From assembly GCF_014385435.1 (NCBI RefSeq), contig NZ_JACSUD010000011.1:1-64000 (forward strand): a stretch of 64,000 nt of DNA, given 5' to 3'. The position numbers and the translations under genes were made by a program. Below, one piece after another: positions 44,208 through 53,900 of this stretch (its first letter is position 1; every line of letters begins with the position of its first letter). This stretch comes from Alloprevotella sp. Lung230. Lineage in GTDB: Bacteria > Bacteroidota > Bacteroidia > Bacteroidales > Bacteroidaceae. The notes below the pieces were generated by a model, which saw only the letters and a program-made list of their open reading frames with translations, ran no database searches and was not told the DNA's origin.

Positions 44208-46511
44208 TTAGGGTGTCGCGAGGCGCACGGCTTTGGAAACTTGCGGAATGGCCGTAAGATGTGCCGTGAGGCGGCGCACATCGTCGGTGTTGTGGAGGGC
44301 GATGATGAGGTTGCCCTGGAAGATGCCGTCGTGGGCCGTGAGACTGATGGCGCGGAGATCAAAGTCGGGAAACTCCGTCAGAATGTCGGTGATGGAGCGG
44401 AGCACCCCTTGTGCCGAGCCCTCGTTGCCAATGGGCGTTTTGGCGTCTACGCCTTCCAGATAGATGTTGGTTTCGAAGGTGCGCACCGTGCTGCGGGCGG
44501 TGTCCCATTGCGCGGCAATGATGTTGTTGCCGTCCCGGGTCTTGTGTTTGAGGGCCAGCGGGCAGTCGCGGCGGTGGATTTCGAGGGTGTGTCGCGGAGT
44601 GATGTAGCCCATCACCTCATCGCCGCAAATGGGGTTGCAGTGGGGGCAGCAGACAGACTGTTCGAGCACGGCATCGGTGAGGAGGAGGGTCTCCTTGCGG
44701 TTGAGTTGCTTGACAAAATCGGTCGTGGCGGTGGGCAGTTGTTGCGGAGCCGGAAGGGGTTGTGCTTTGAGAAACGGCACAAAGCGTCGCCAACCTCGCG
44801 AGGGCTGAGTGCTCTTGCCGCGCAGATAGGCCAAGTCGAGTGGTGAGAGGGTGAGCGCCCCTTCGCCCAGCGCTTGGAGGAAAGCCGCCGGCGTGTCGAA
44901 ATGGTGGAAGTCCTTGAGTTTGTTGATGAGTGCGGCCGTCGGTTCGAAGTCGTGCTTGCGCAAGAAGTCGTTGAGGAGGTCTTCGCCTTGTTTTTGCCTT
45001 TCGCGAGCGGTGCGGCGCAGTGCGGCAGCGATTTTTCCTTTGGCCTTTCCTGTGGTGACATAGGAGAGCCACTCGGTGCGGATGGTGGGCGTCTGGGAAG
45101 TGAGGATTTCAATTTGGTCGCCGCTGGTGAGGCGGTGGCTCATCGGGACGAGGTGGTGGTTGACTTTTGCACCGATGCAGTGACTGCCAATCATGGTGTG
45201 GATGGCAAAGGCAAAGTCGAGCACGGTGGCGCCTTGTGGGAGGGTGATGATTTCGCCCTTGGGGGTGAAGACGTTGAGCTCGCGGGCAAAGAGGTTGAGC
45301 TTGATGGTGTCGAGCAGGTCGAGCGTGTCGGGCTGTGGGTCGTCGAGGATTTCCTTGATGGAGTTGATCCACGTGTCGAGTTCATGCTCATCGTAGGCCG
45401 CGTTCTTGTCCTTATACTTCCAGTGGGCGGCAAATCCCCCTTCGGCAATGTCGTCCATGCGGTCGGAGCGGATTTGCACCTCAATCCACTTGCCTTGGTG
45501 GGACATGAAGGTGTTGTGGAGGGCCTGGTAGCCGTTGGCTTTGGGAGTGGAGAGCCAGTCGCGGAAGCGCGAGGGATGCGGCTTGTAGATTTGCGTGAGT
45601 GCGGCGTAGATGCGGTAGCACTCATCGATTTCCTGTTGGCGGTCGCGAGGTCGGAAGATGATGCGGATGGCCAAGATGTCGTAGACCTCCTCAAAGGGGA
45701 TGTTCTTGCGCTGCATCTTCTGCCAGATGCTGTAAGGGCTCTTGATGCGGGCTTTGAGTTCGTAGTCCACGTCCATCCGGTCGAGCGCCTCGCGGATGGC
45801 TGGTGTGAAGTCGTTGATGGCATCGTCGCGCTCCATCTCGGAGCGTTTGAGGTTGTCGAGCATGAGCTGATAGTCGTCGGGATGCTCGTATTTGAAGGAA
45901 AGGTCTTCCAGTTCGGTCTTGATGCGGTTGAGTCCGAGACGGTCGGCAAGGGGCGCGAAGATGTAGAGGGTTTCGCCCACAATCTTGTACTGCTTGGAGG
46001 GCAGCATGGACGAAAGTGTGCGCATGTTGTGAAGGCGGTCGGCAATCTTGACGAGGATGACGCGGATGTCGTCGCTCATGGTGAGGAGAATCTTCTTGAA
46101 CGTCTCTGCCTGCATCGAGGCGCGGTCGCCAAGGAGGCCACCCGACACCTTGGTGACGCCTTCCACGATGTTGGCCACCTTCTCGCCGAAGAGATTGGCC
46201 ACGTCTTCGCGGGTGTAGTCGGTGTCTTCGACCACATCGTGGAGCAAGGCGGCACAGATGCTCGTGGAGCCGAGTCCGATTTCACCGCAGATGATTTGTG
46301 CCACCGCGAGCGGGTGGAGGATGTAGGGTTCGCCGCTACGCCGACGGACGCCTTTGTGAGCCGCCTTTGCAAAGTGGAAGGCGCGGGTGATGATGTCGGT
46401 CTTTTTGCGATGGGGAGAGGCGAGGTAAGTGTCCAGCAAGCGCTGGAAGGCGGCCTGGATTTTGGCTTCGTCTTGCTGTTCTTGAGGGGTGAGAGGGCGG
46501 GTTTGGTCCAT
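44208..46511 (-). CDS. Bifunctional (p)ppGpp synthetase/hydrolase (RelA/SpoT type)
   Basis: Makes and degrades the stringent-response alarmone. The start MDQTRPLTPQEQQDEAK at 46511 opens the conserved region; the longer ORF runs into upstream spacer. The protein is 767 residues. The N-terminal HD hydrolase domain has YILHPLAVAQII and the intact HDVVEDT motif, so hydrolase activity is likely. The synthetase domain has IKSPYSIWQKMQRK, VYDILAIRIIF and NGYQALHNTFM. A TGS domain (ELNVFTPKGEIITLPQGA) and a C-terminal ACT domain follow. It lies downstream of mltD in the parAB cluster. Confidence 0.95.
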   Translation of the reverse strand: MDQTRPLTPQEQQDEAKIQAAFQRLLDTYLASPHRKKTDIITRAFHFAKAAHKGVRRRSGEPYILHPLAVAQIICGEIGLGSTSICAALLHDVVEDTDYTREDVANLFGEKVANIVEGVTKVSGGLLGDRASMQAETFKKILLTMSDDIRVILVKIADRLHNMRTLSSMLPSKQYKIVGETLYIFAPLADRLGLNRIKTELEDLSFKYEHPDDYQLMLDNLKRSEMERDDAINDFTPAIREALDRMDVDYELKARIKSPYSIWQKMQRKNIPFEEVYDILAIRIIFRPRDRQQEIDECYRIYAALTQIYKPHPSRFRDWLSTPKANGYQALHNTFMSHQGKWIEVQIRSDRMDDIAEGGFAAHWKYKDKNAAYDEHELDTWINSIKEILDDPQPDTLDLLDTIKLNLFARELNVFTPKGEIITLPQGATVLDFAFAIHTMIGSHCIGAKVNHHLVPMSHRLTSGDQIEILTSQTPTIRTEWLSYVTTGKAKGKIAAALRRTARERQKQGEDLLNDFLRKHDFEPTAALINKLKDFHHFDTPAAFLQALGEGALTLSPLDLAYLRGKSTQPSRGWRRFVPFLKAQPLPAPQQLPTATTDFVKQLNRKETLLLTDAVLEQSVCCPHCNPICGDEVMGYITPRHTLEIHRRDCPLALKHKTRDGNNIIAAQWDTARSTVRTFETNIYLEGVDAKTPIGNEGSAQGVLRSITDILTEFPDFDLRAISLTAHDGIFQGNLIIALHNTDDVRRLTAHLTAIPQVSKAVRLATP

Positions 46512-46605
46512 GGGTCGAAAGGGAGGAGGGGAGAAGCGCCAAGGGCACCGGGGCAAATGGTATGGTTGCACCCAGTGCCCTTGTGTAGAGGGAGGTTGTG
46601 TTTTT

Positions 46606-48102
46606 TTATTTGAGGCGGAGCTTTTCGCCGGGCTTGATTCGGTCGCCTTTGATTTTGTTGGCTTTGCGAAGTTTGGCCACGGTGGTACCGTGCTTCTTGG
46701 CAATCTCTTCGAGGGTGTCGCCCGAGCGCACGCTCACCTGTCGAGATGTGCGCTCTTTCTTGTGCTTCTTGGAGCGGCGGGCTTCACGCTCTTCTTTCTT
46801 GCTGTGCCTTTTTTCGTGCTTACTGCTCTTTCGGTCGGGGGCAGTGGTCGGTGTGTCGACCGGAGTCTCGGCCGTAGTCCGGGCTTCGGCCTGCGCCTCG
46901 GCACGTGCGGCAGCGCGCTCACGGCGGGAGAGGGGGCGTGCCGTTTCGGCCACTTCCACTTGTGTGCGGCGGGTGAGATAGCGTTCGGCCTCGTAGTTGT
47001 AGACCGAGTCGCCCAATTCGATGAAGTAAGAGATGGCGCGTTCGGGCAGGCGCAGCGCACAGGGTTGGCTGTAGCCCGGGATGAGGTCCGTGCGATACTG
47101 TGGGTTCATCGCCACGAGGGCTTCCATCGAGACGTTGCACAAAGCCGAAACCTGATGCAGGCTGAGGTCGCGCGTTATGGTGACGGTATCGGTCTCCGCC
47201 GGTTGGATGATGGTCATCGGCGGAATGTTGTGCTGGCAGTAGTAGTGCATCACGTAGTTGGCCGCGATGAAGGCCGGCACGTATCCGCGCGTCTCGTTGG
47301 GGAGATAGGGGTAGATTTTCCAATAGTCGCGCTCCCCTCCGGCACGGGTGATGGCTTTGCGCACCATCTTCGGACCGCAGTTGTAGGCGGCCAAAGCCAG
47401 TGCCCAATCGTCAAACTCATCGTGGAGCTCTTTCAGATACTGTGCGGCGGCGGTACTGGATTTGAGCGGGTCGCGGCGCTCATCGAGGAGGCTGTTGATG
47501 GTCAGGTTGAAGCGCTTCGCGGTGGGCGTCATAAATTGCCAAAGACCGGTGGCACCGACACGACTCACCGCGGTGGGGTCGAGTGCACTTTCGACGATGG
47601 GGAGGTATTTCAGTTCGAGCGGAAGGCCTTCGGCTTCGAGGGCTTCTTCAAAGATGGGGATGTAGAAGTTTTGCGCGCCGAGCATGAAACTCACCGATGA
47701 GCGCAGCGTGCCGGTGTACTGCTCAATGTACTCTCGCACCACCTCGTTGTAGGGCATCTCAATGACTGTGGGCAGGCGGCGCAGACGGTCGGTATAGACC
47801 TCGGGAGTGACTGCCGGGTTGGGGCCATCGGGCAGAGAGGGATCGATACGCATGTATTCCTTGACGTACCACGCATCGAGCAGACCCTCGGTGGCGTGAA
47901 TCATCCCTTCCGTGGGGACGATGCGCGGAGCGCGTGCCGAGATGAGGGGGTGCTGTGTGGAGCGTCCGCCTTCGAGGTCGTCCTCGTCGGGCACATCGTC
48001 TTGCTGCGTGGTGTTGTGGAGTTGCGGGTCGCGGTGTTGCGCACGGAGGGGCACCGTGGCTATGAGGAAAAGGAGAGAAAGCAGGAGGGGGAAGGATTTC
48101 AT
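46606..48102 (-). CDS. Membrane-bound lytic transglycosylase (MltD-like) with LysM domain
   Basis: Cleaves peptidoglycan glycan strands. The start MKSFPLLLSLLFLIATVPLRA at 48102 supplies a signal peptide. The protein is 498 residues. The SLT domain (about residues 165-290) contains the catalytic Glu in LPIVESALDP, then SRVGATGLWQFMTPTAKRF and ALALAAYNCGP. A Lys/Arg-rich linker precedes a C-terminal LysM domain (VRSGDTLEEIAKKHGTTV). A degenerate LysM-like stretch (LHQVSALCNVSMEALVA) lies before the linker. It is 10 bases after the DUF5683 gene. Confidence 0.92.
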   Translation of the reverse strand: MKSFPLLLSLLFLIATVPLRAQHRDPQLHNTTQQDDVPDEDDLEGGRSTQHPLISARAPRIVPTEGMIHATEGLLDAWYVKEYMRIDPSLPDGPNPAVTPEVYTDRLRRLPTVIEMPYNEVVREYIEQYTGTLRSSVSFMLGAQNFYIPIFEEALEAEGLPLELKYLPIVESALDPTAVSRVGATGLWQFMTPTAKRFNLTINSLLDERRDPLKSSTAAAQYLKELHDEFDDWALALAAYNCGPKMVRKAITRAGGERDYWKIYPYLPNETRGYVPAFIAANYVMHYYCQHNIPPMTIIQPAETDTVTITRDLSLHQVSALCNVSMEALVAMNPQYRTDLIPGYSQPCALRLPERAISYFIELGDSVYNYEAERYLTRRTQVEVAETARPLSRRERAAARAEAQAEARTTAETPVDTPTTAPDRKSSKHEKRHSKKEEREARRSKKHKKERTSRQVSVRSGDTLEEIAKKHGTTVAKLRKANKIKGDRIKPGEKLRLK

Positions 48103-48112
48103 GCGTCTGGGC

Positions 48113-48895
48113 TCAAAAAGTGAGGATGGCACCCACGCCGGTGGTGAGCGCGCCATTGCGGGTTTCGAAAGTGGTGGGGGTGATGCGCAGCGAGAGGTCG
48201 GGACTGATGTCGAACACCGAAAGTTGCGCATCGACGTAGGCATCGATGACCGACAGCAGATAGACTCCGACAAAGCAAAAGGCACTTAAATCGCGATAGC
48301 GGCGGTAGCGGTCTTTGCGGTTTTTGAAAATCGTCTTGAAGCGGTCGAGGTTGCTGTTGAGGTCATACCCCGGAGGGAACATGTTGCGGAAACTATTGGT
48401 CGTAGGGTCATCGTCCATGATGTCGAGATAGGCTTGCGAATAGTCCATGTACATCTGCTGATTCCAAAGGAAAGCGTAGGTGCATCCCAAGAAGCCTCCA
48501 TAGACTAAGGGCAACTTCCAATACTTCCGATTGTAGATTTGCCCGGCTCCGGGGAGGATGAGCGAGAGCCAAAGTGCGCGCTGAGGGTCGGGGAGAAATT
48601 GCTTTTTACCCGCCGTCTGCAGCGTCTGCACCGCCTTTTGCACCTCGTTGGGCTTGAGGGCAGAGGGGCGCAAGGCCGCGGTGTCGGCCGGGAGCATCAT
48701 TTGCTGCAACGTCTCGACTTGCGCAGCGGTGTGCACCCCGATGGTGTCGGTCGAGTCGACCGGTGCAACCGCCGTGTCAAACGCTTCAGCCGTGGGCGCA
48801 AACGGCAAATGCAGTGTCCGAGCTGTCGAGCACAACCCTTGCACCGCCAGGCACAACAAGAGAACCGCAACAAGGCGGCACCGGGAGAAGTTCAT
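48113..48895 (-). CDS. DUF5683 protein
   Basis: A 260-residue exported or membrane protein of unknown function found in Bacteroidota beside parB. The start MNFSRCRLVAVLLLCLAVQG at 48895 gives a signal sequence. The conserved core is LWLSLILPGAGQIYNRKYWKLPLVYGG, here cited by its GAGQIYN motif (near residue 125), followed by long helical and hydrophobic segments. Its constant position between parB and mltD suggests an envelope-related role, but none is established. Confidence 0.85.
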   Translation of the reverse strand: MNFSRCRLVAVLLLCLAVQGLCSTARTLHLPFAPTAEAFDTAVAPVDSTDTIGVHTAAQVETLQQMMLPADTAALRPSALKPNEVQKAVQTLQTAGKKQFLPDPQRALWLSLILPGAGQIYNRKYWKLPLVYGGFLGCTYAFLWNQQMYMDYSQAYLDIMDDDPTTNSFRNMFPPGYDLNSNLDRFKTIFKNRKDRYRRYRDLSAFCFVGVYLLSVIDAYVDAQLSVFDISPDLSLRITPTTFETRNGALTTGVGAILTF

Positions 48896-48928
48896 GTCAG
48901 GAAAAGGGAGAAGGTCCGCGCTGCACAA

Positions 48929-49816
48929 TCAGCGCATTTTGTCGAAAAGGGTGATGATGCGTTCCAGTTCTTCTTCGCTGGCAAAGGGGATGGAGATGCT
49001 GCCTTTGCCTTCGTGGCAGGTCATGGCTACCTTCGTTTGGAAAAAGTCGGAGAGGCGGTCGCGCAGGGGCACATACTCTTCGGCCAACATCTTCTTGCGA
49101 TCTTTAAGCGCTTTGCGACCGCTCTTCACCGTCTCGCCGGCATTGATGGCCTTCACCATCTCCTCAACCTGACGCACGGAGTAGCCTTTCTGCACAATTT
49201 CGTTGAAGAGCTTCACTTGCAGGGCGGGCTGCTGGATGCCGAGTAGGGCACGGGCGTGCCCTTGGTCCATCACGCCTTTTTGGATGGCCATTTGTACTTG
49301 TGCCGGCAGTTTGAGCAGGCGTAGGTAGTTGGCCACGGTGGCGCGTTTCTTGCCCACCTTTTCGGAGAGGGCGTCCTGCGTGAGATCGTATTGTTCAATG
49401 AGGTTCTGGTAGGCCAGTGCGATTTCGATGGAGTTGAGGTCCTCGCGCTGGATGTTTTCGACCAGTGCCATCTGCATCATGCCTTCGTCGTCGGCCGTAC
49501 GGATGTAGGCCGGAATGCTCGTCAGACCGGCAATCTGAGAAGCGCGCCAACGGCGTTCGCCGGCAATGATTTGATAGGTCCCATCCTCCATCTGGCGGAG
49601 AGTGATGGGCTGAATGATGCCAATCTGGCGAATGCTTTCGGCCAACTCCTCCATCGCTTCGGGGTCGAAGTCGCGGCGCGGCTGGTTGGGGTTGGCTTTG
49701 ATTTGATAGATGTCGACTTCGTTGATGCTCGACGAACCGTTGGTTTTCACTTCGCCCGTCGAAATGATGGCGTCGAGCCCACGTCCCAGTGCGGGAAATT
49801 TCTTTTTTACGGCCAT
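48929..49816 (-). CDS. parB: Chromosome-partitioning protein ParB
   Basis: CTP-dependent DNA-binding clamp that loads at parS sites for chromosome segregation. 295 residues. It has the N-terminal ALGRGLDAII, the ParB/Srx CTP-binding motifs (NPNQPRRDFD and the GERRWRASQIAG box), the helix-turn-helix DALSEKVGKKRATVANYL and a C-terminal dimerisation helix. The gene lies 39 bases downstream of parA. Confidence 0.97.
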   Translation of the reverse strand: MAVKKKFPALGRGLDAIISTGEVKTNGSSSINEVDIYQIKANPNQPRRDFDPEAMEELAESIRQIGIIQPITLRQMEDGTYQIIAGERRWRASQIAGLTSIPAYIRTADDEGMMQMALVENIQREDLNSIEIALAYQNLIEQYDLTQDALSEKVGKKRATVANYLRLLKLPAQVQMAIQKGVMDQGHARALLGIQQPALQVKLFNEIVQKGYSVRQVEEMVKAINAGETVKSGRKALKDRKKMLAEEYVPLRDRLSDFFQTKVAMTCHEGKGSISIPFASEEELERIITLFDKMR

Positions 49817-49855
49817 AGGAAGGTAGGTAGGAATAGGCTTTGGAGAAGACGTTTT

Positions 49856-50620
49856 TTAGCTGTTGCGCTGGATGATTTCGCGTGCCAGGCTCAAGTGGTT
49901 GACCGCACCGATGGACTCGGCATCGTAGAGGATGGCGGGGATGCCGTGGGAGGGTGCTTCGGAGAGCTTGACATTGCGCTGGATGACGGTTTTGAACACC
50001 AACTCTTGGAAGTGGCGCTTCACTTCATCGTAAATCTGGTTGGCCAAACGCAGGCGGCGGTCGTACATGGTGAGTAGGAAACCTTCAATCTCAAGGTCGG
50101 GATTGAGGTGCATCTTAATCATACGGATGGTGTTGAGCAACTGGGTGATGCCTTCCAAAGCGAAATACTCACACTGCACGGGGATAATCACCGAGTCGGC
50201 GGCCGTGAGGGCGTTGACGGTGATGAGACCGAGGGAGGGGGAGCAGTCGATGAGGATGTAGTCGTACTCCTCTTTGACGGCAGCGAGCATGTTGCGCACC
50301 ACGTATTCGCGGTTGTCCACTTGCAGGAGCTCCACATCGGCACCGGTGAGGTTGACGTGCGAAGGCACAATGTCCAGCCCCTCAATGTCGGTGGTGTAGA
50401 TGTTTTCGTGCACATCCACTTTTCCAATCATGCTCTCATAAATCGATGATTCGATTTTGCCCACATCGACACCGATGCCGCTCGATGCGTTGGCTTGGGG
50501 GTCGCAGTCAACGAGGAGCACTTTCTTTTCGAGCGTAGCCAAAGAGGCCGCAAGGTTCATCGAGGTGGTGGTTTTGCCCACGCCTCCTTTCTGATTGGCG
50601 ATAGCGATGATTTTTCCCAT
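49856..50620 (-). CDS. parA: Chromosome-partitioning ATPase ParA
   Basis: Walker-type ATPase that moves ParB-parS complexes. The start [19 protein letters not shown] at 50620 places the deviant Walker A motif (KGGVGKTT) at residues 11-18; the upstream in-frame stretch has no family similarity. 254 residues, with Walker [16 protein letters not shown] and the [13 protein letters not shown] motif. A TAACTTTG box on the minus strand (50667-50660) gives a start near 50653. Two copies of TGTTTCACGC lie just upstream. Confidence 0.97.
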   Translation of the reverse strand: MGKIIAIANQKGGVGKTTTSMNLAASLATLEKKVLLVDCDPQANASSGIGVDVGKIESSIYESMIGKVDVHENIYTTDIEGLDIVPSHVNLTGADVELLQVDNREYVVRNMLAAVKEEYDYILIDCSPSLGLITVNALTAADSVIIPVQCEYFALEGITQLLNTIRMIKMHLNPDLEIEGFLLTMYDRRLRLANQIYDEVKRHFQELVFKTVIQRNVKLSEAPSHGIPAILYDAESIGAVNHLSLAREIIQRNS

Positions 50621-50659
50621 ACGTTTTGTCGGTATTGGGGCAATGCCCTGATTTTGGGG

Positions 50660-50700
50660 CAAAGTTACTAAAAAAAGCGCTGTTTCACGCTGTTTCACGC
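50660..50700 (-). promoter_or_regulatory. parA promoter box and tandem parS-like half sites
   Basis: On the minus strand TAACTTTG (50667-50660) matches the -7 box. On the plus strand TGTTTCACGC is repeated exactly at 50681-50690 and 50691-50700. The first eight bases equal one half of the widespread parS consensus TGTTTCACGTGAAACA, but here the halves are direct rather than inverted. Confidence 0.5.
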
Positions 50701-50844
50701 GTTAATTTTGTTTTTTGCTCCTTCCATTTGCTCTTCTGCAACCCTTCTGCAACAGCGAAGCCAGAGAGAAGGTGGCAGGGGCCTTCTATCCGTAAGTAGA
50801 TGAAGGAGGTGCTTAAAATAATTTTGAACGCCTACTTACAAGCA

Positions 50845-50880
50845 CAAAAGAGGAGACGGCAGCGAGTGCCGTCTCCTCTT
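50845..50880 (-). terminator. Terminator of the secreted-protein operon
   Basis: A 14-bp stem (50880-50867 with 50861-50848, AAGAGGAGACGGCA) with a 5-base loop. On the minus strand a short T-run (TTTGTG) follows, just beyond the LRR gene stop at 50907. Confidence 0.75.
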
Positions 50881-50906
50881 AGTGAGCGTCTTAGGGAGGC
50901 TAAGCC

Positions 50907-53900
50907 TTAGGGCAGGCGCACCTTAGCGACTTGGTTGTTCACCTTCACCACGTAGATGCCGGGGAGGAGGTGGAGAGAAGTGGTGGAGGCAGAAGCCTGG
51001 CCGGTGAAGGCCTGACGACCGTCGAGGGTGTAGACATTGATGCTGCTGTGGACAGGAGCGTCGATGAGGAGTGTGCCGGCGGTGGCTTTGATGCTCACTT
51101 GGTCGGCAGCAACTTGCTCGATGGCAGTGGGCACAACCTTCACAAAGTTGGTGTACTGATAGAGGTTGGGATACTTCTCGTTGGTCATCACGCAGACGAG
51201 CTTGTCATAGGCAGTGGCAACCTTGAAAGTGGTCACGCCGTTGTCGAGCGTGAATTCATCGTTGAGTTCCAACTCTTCGCCTTGAAGCATACCTTTGACT
51301 ACATTGACGTTGCCGATGAACCAGTGGAAGACAGTGGGCGTGCCTCCTACAGCGGCTTCAGTGCTGAGGTCAACTTTGCCATCGGCACTCTGCTGCACCT
51401 CAATGGGTGCTTGGAGACCATAACTGAAGGTGTTCTTGTAAGTACCATCGGGCGCAGGAAGCGTGGAGAAACGGAACTTATTGCCCACGAGGTTGAGCAC
51501 CTGGAGTTTCGTATTCTTCGATACGTCGATGTGGCAGAGTTGGTTTCTCATCACCCAAAGTTGGTTGAGTTCGGGCAGGCGACTGAGATCTACGCTCTCA
51601 AGCACATTGTCGGCGAGGTCGAGGCTCCAGAGGTCGGGGTTGTCGAAAGTGACCTTGCTGAGGTAGTTTCGCGTGAGGTCGACCACTTGCAACTTCTTGC
51701 TGTTGCTCAAGTCGATAGTCGTGAGCTTGTTGCCGTTGAGAGAGAGGGCGGTGAGTTCGGGATATTTGTCGAGGTCCAGCTTTCTTAGAGAGTTACCTGT
51801 GAGATTGAGTTGGCGAAGGGTGGATGACTGCGGGAAGTTGAAGCTGGTAAAACCGGCATCGGCAAGGGTGAGCGTACGCACTCCCTCAAGCTTGTCAAAG
51901 TTGGGATCGGTCATTTTAGCTCCTGAAATGCTGAAGACAGTGAGTGTGTCGGTGTCTTCGGCAACAAGCACACGCACCTTGGCACCGGGCTTCGTTGTGG
52001 CTGCGAATCGGGTGTAGGTCGTGGTGAGGGGATATTGCGTCACGGTGCCGTCTCCCTTCCAGTCGAAGTAGACGGAAGTATCGTTGTTCTTTGCCGCGAG
52101 GGAGAGTTCCACCTTGTCGCCATCGTTGGGAGTGGTGAACGAGGCGATTTCGATGGCAGGCATAGCAATGGGCTGCACGAGGGTTGTCTTGAGCACCTTA
52201 TTGCCTGTGAACGAGGGGAGTGCAGGATGGCTCATTTCACAGTAAACCTTGCCGGCCGTGAGCGTGATGAATTTGGCCACACCATTCTTCATCGTGTAGT
52301 CTGTACCGGGAACGAGCGTTTGTCCGCCCTCGGTCTTCCACACATATTGCGTTTGATGGCCGTTGCGGGTGACGTTCTGCTCAGAGAGGTCGATACCCGG
52401 AGATTTAGTAGCAATCTTCAGCGCCTGCTGAGGGGCATAGATGAAGTGGGCATCATCCAGTCCAAATCCATCGGGGAGGTTGGCCAAAGTGAAGAGGTTG
52501 CCACTGAGGTCGTAGTACTGCAGAGGCGCTACGGCGGGGATGTAAATCTGCGTGAGTTTGTTGTTCGACACGTCCACTCGTTGGAGCAGTTCACTGTGGT
52601 TGATGGCCAACTTGGTGAGCTTATTGTGCGAGAGGTTGAGGGTGAGCAGCGCATCGGCATTGCCGATGGGGATGTTGGCAATGTTGTTGTAGCTCAAGTC
52701 GAGATGCTCAATCGAAGCAATCTGATCGAAGGAGAGCGAGTCGAGTTTGTTGTGGCTCGCGTTGAGATAGGTGAGATGCCCTTTGTAGAAGTAGCTGGTC
52801 GGGCCTTTGAGCGAGAACTTGGTCAAGTTGTTTCCACTAATATCGATTGTCCGCAGCTCGTAGTTGTGGCCGAGGTCGATGCTGTAGAGATCTGCGTTCT
52901 TCAGCTTGACGGAACGGAGGTCGGAGAGGTCGGAGAGGTCGATGGAGGAAATGTTCAGGCCATCGCTGTGGAAGGCGGTGACGTATTCATCCTGAGGCAC
53001 GAAGATGCGGATGTTGGCATTGCCGTTGCGCACGCCCTCCACATTAGGAGTGGTGGGGATTTCGTCCGTGACCACCTTGTCGACGAGGGTGCCGTCGCCG
53101 AAGTCCACTTTGACCGTGATGGGGCGAGTGACCGAAGCGTTCTTCACACCCACGCCCAGTTTCACCGTTGTGCCGGTGGAGGCAATGGTAGAGAAGTCGA
53201 TGGCTTTGATGTCTTTGCCAAAATCGGCGGCACTTCTCACGGTGAAGGGCTCAGTGACCATATCGTAGTCCTTGAGGATGGTGTTGTTGTAGCGGAGCAT
53301 CACCTGCCCGTTGGTGGGTTTGAGAAGGGTGATTTTGCCGTTCTTGTATTCGTAGTAGCTCTCATCGAGGGGCACCATGTTGACGGGGTTGTCCTTGGGG
53401 ATGCTGAACAAGCGGGCCAAGGTCACTGTGCCTCCACGGAGCACACGGCTGCTGAGGTCGATGACATCGCCCACCTTGTAGGTGTCGTTGAGGACGAAGG
53501 GATGTTGATCATAGTAGTACTCATTCCACGTGCCGGGGTTGAAGGGCAGCGTGGAGAAGTCCATATCGTTACGACGGAGATTGACGATGTAGAGGTTCTT
53601 GTTGTTGCTCACATCGAGACGGGTGAGGTGGTTGTCGTTGCAAGAGAAGGTGAAGAGTTTGGGGTTCTTGCTGATGTCGAGACTGGTAAGGTTGTTGCCG
53701 GCACAGTTGAAGTGGTAGAGCTCAGGGTTGTGGGTGAGGTCGATTTGGTCGAACTTCACATCGGTGTTCACCGAAGCCGAAGCGTGCGACATGTAGAGTT
53801 CACTCAAATAGGGGTTCTGGCTCAAATCGAGCGTCTTGACACGGGTGTCGCTGACATTGAGCACACGGAGCTTTGGGTTTTTCGTGACATCAACGCTTTC

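Noticed and set aside
46550-46595. Stem AAGGGCAC/GTGCCCTT between mltD and rel as terminator
   Set aside because: No T-run follows on the minus strand and the loop is long; it may be chance in G+C-rich DNA.
44874-46613. 579-codon plus-strand ORF opposite rel
   Set aside because: Antisense of a highly conserved (p)ppGpp synthetase/hydrolase; base composition explains the open frame.
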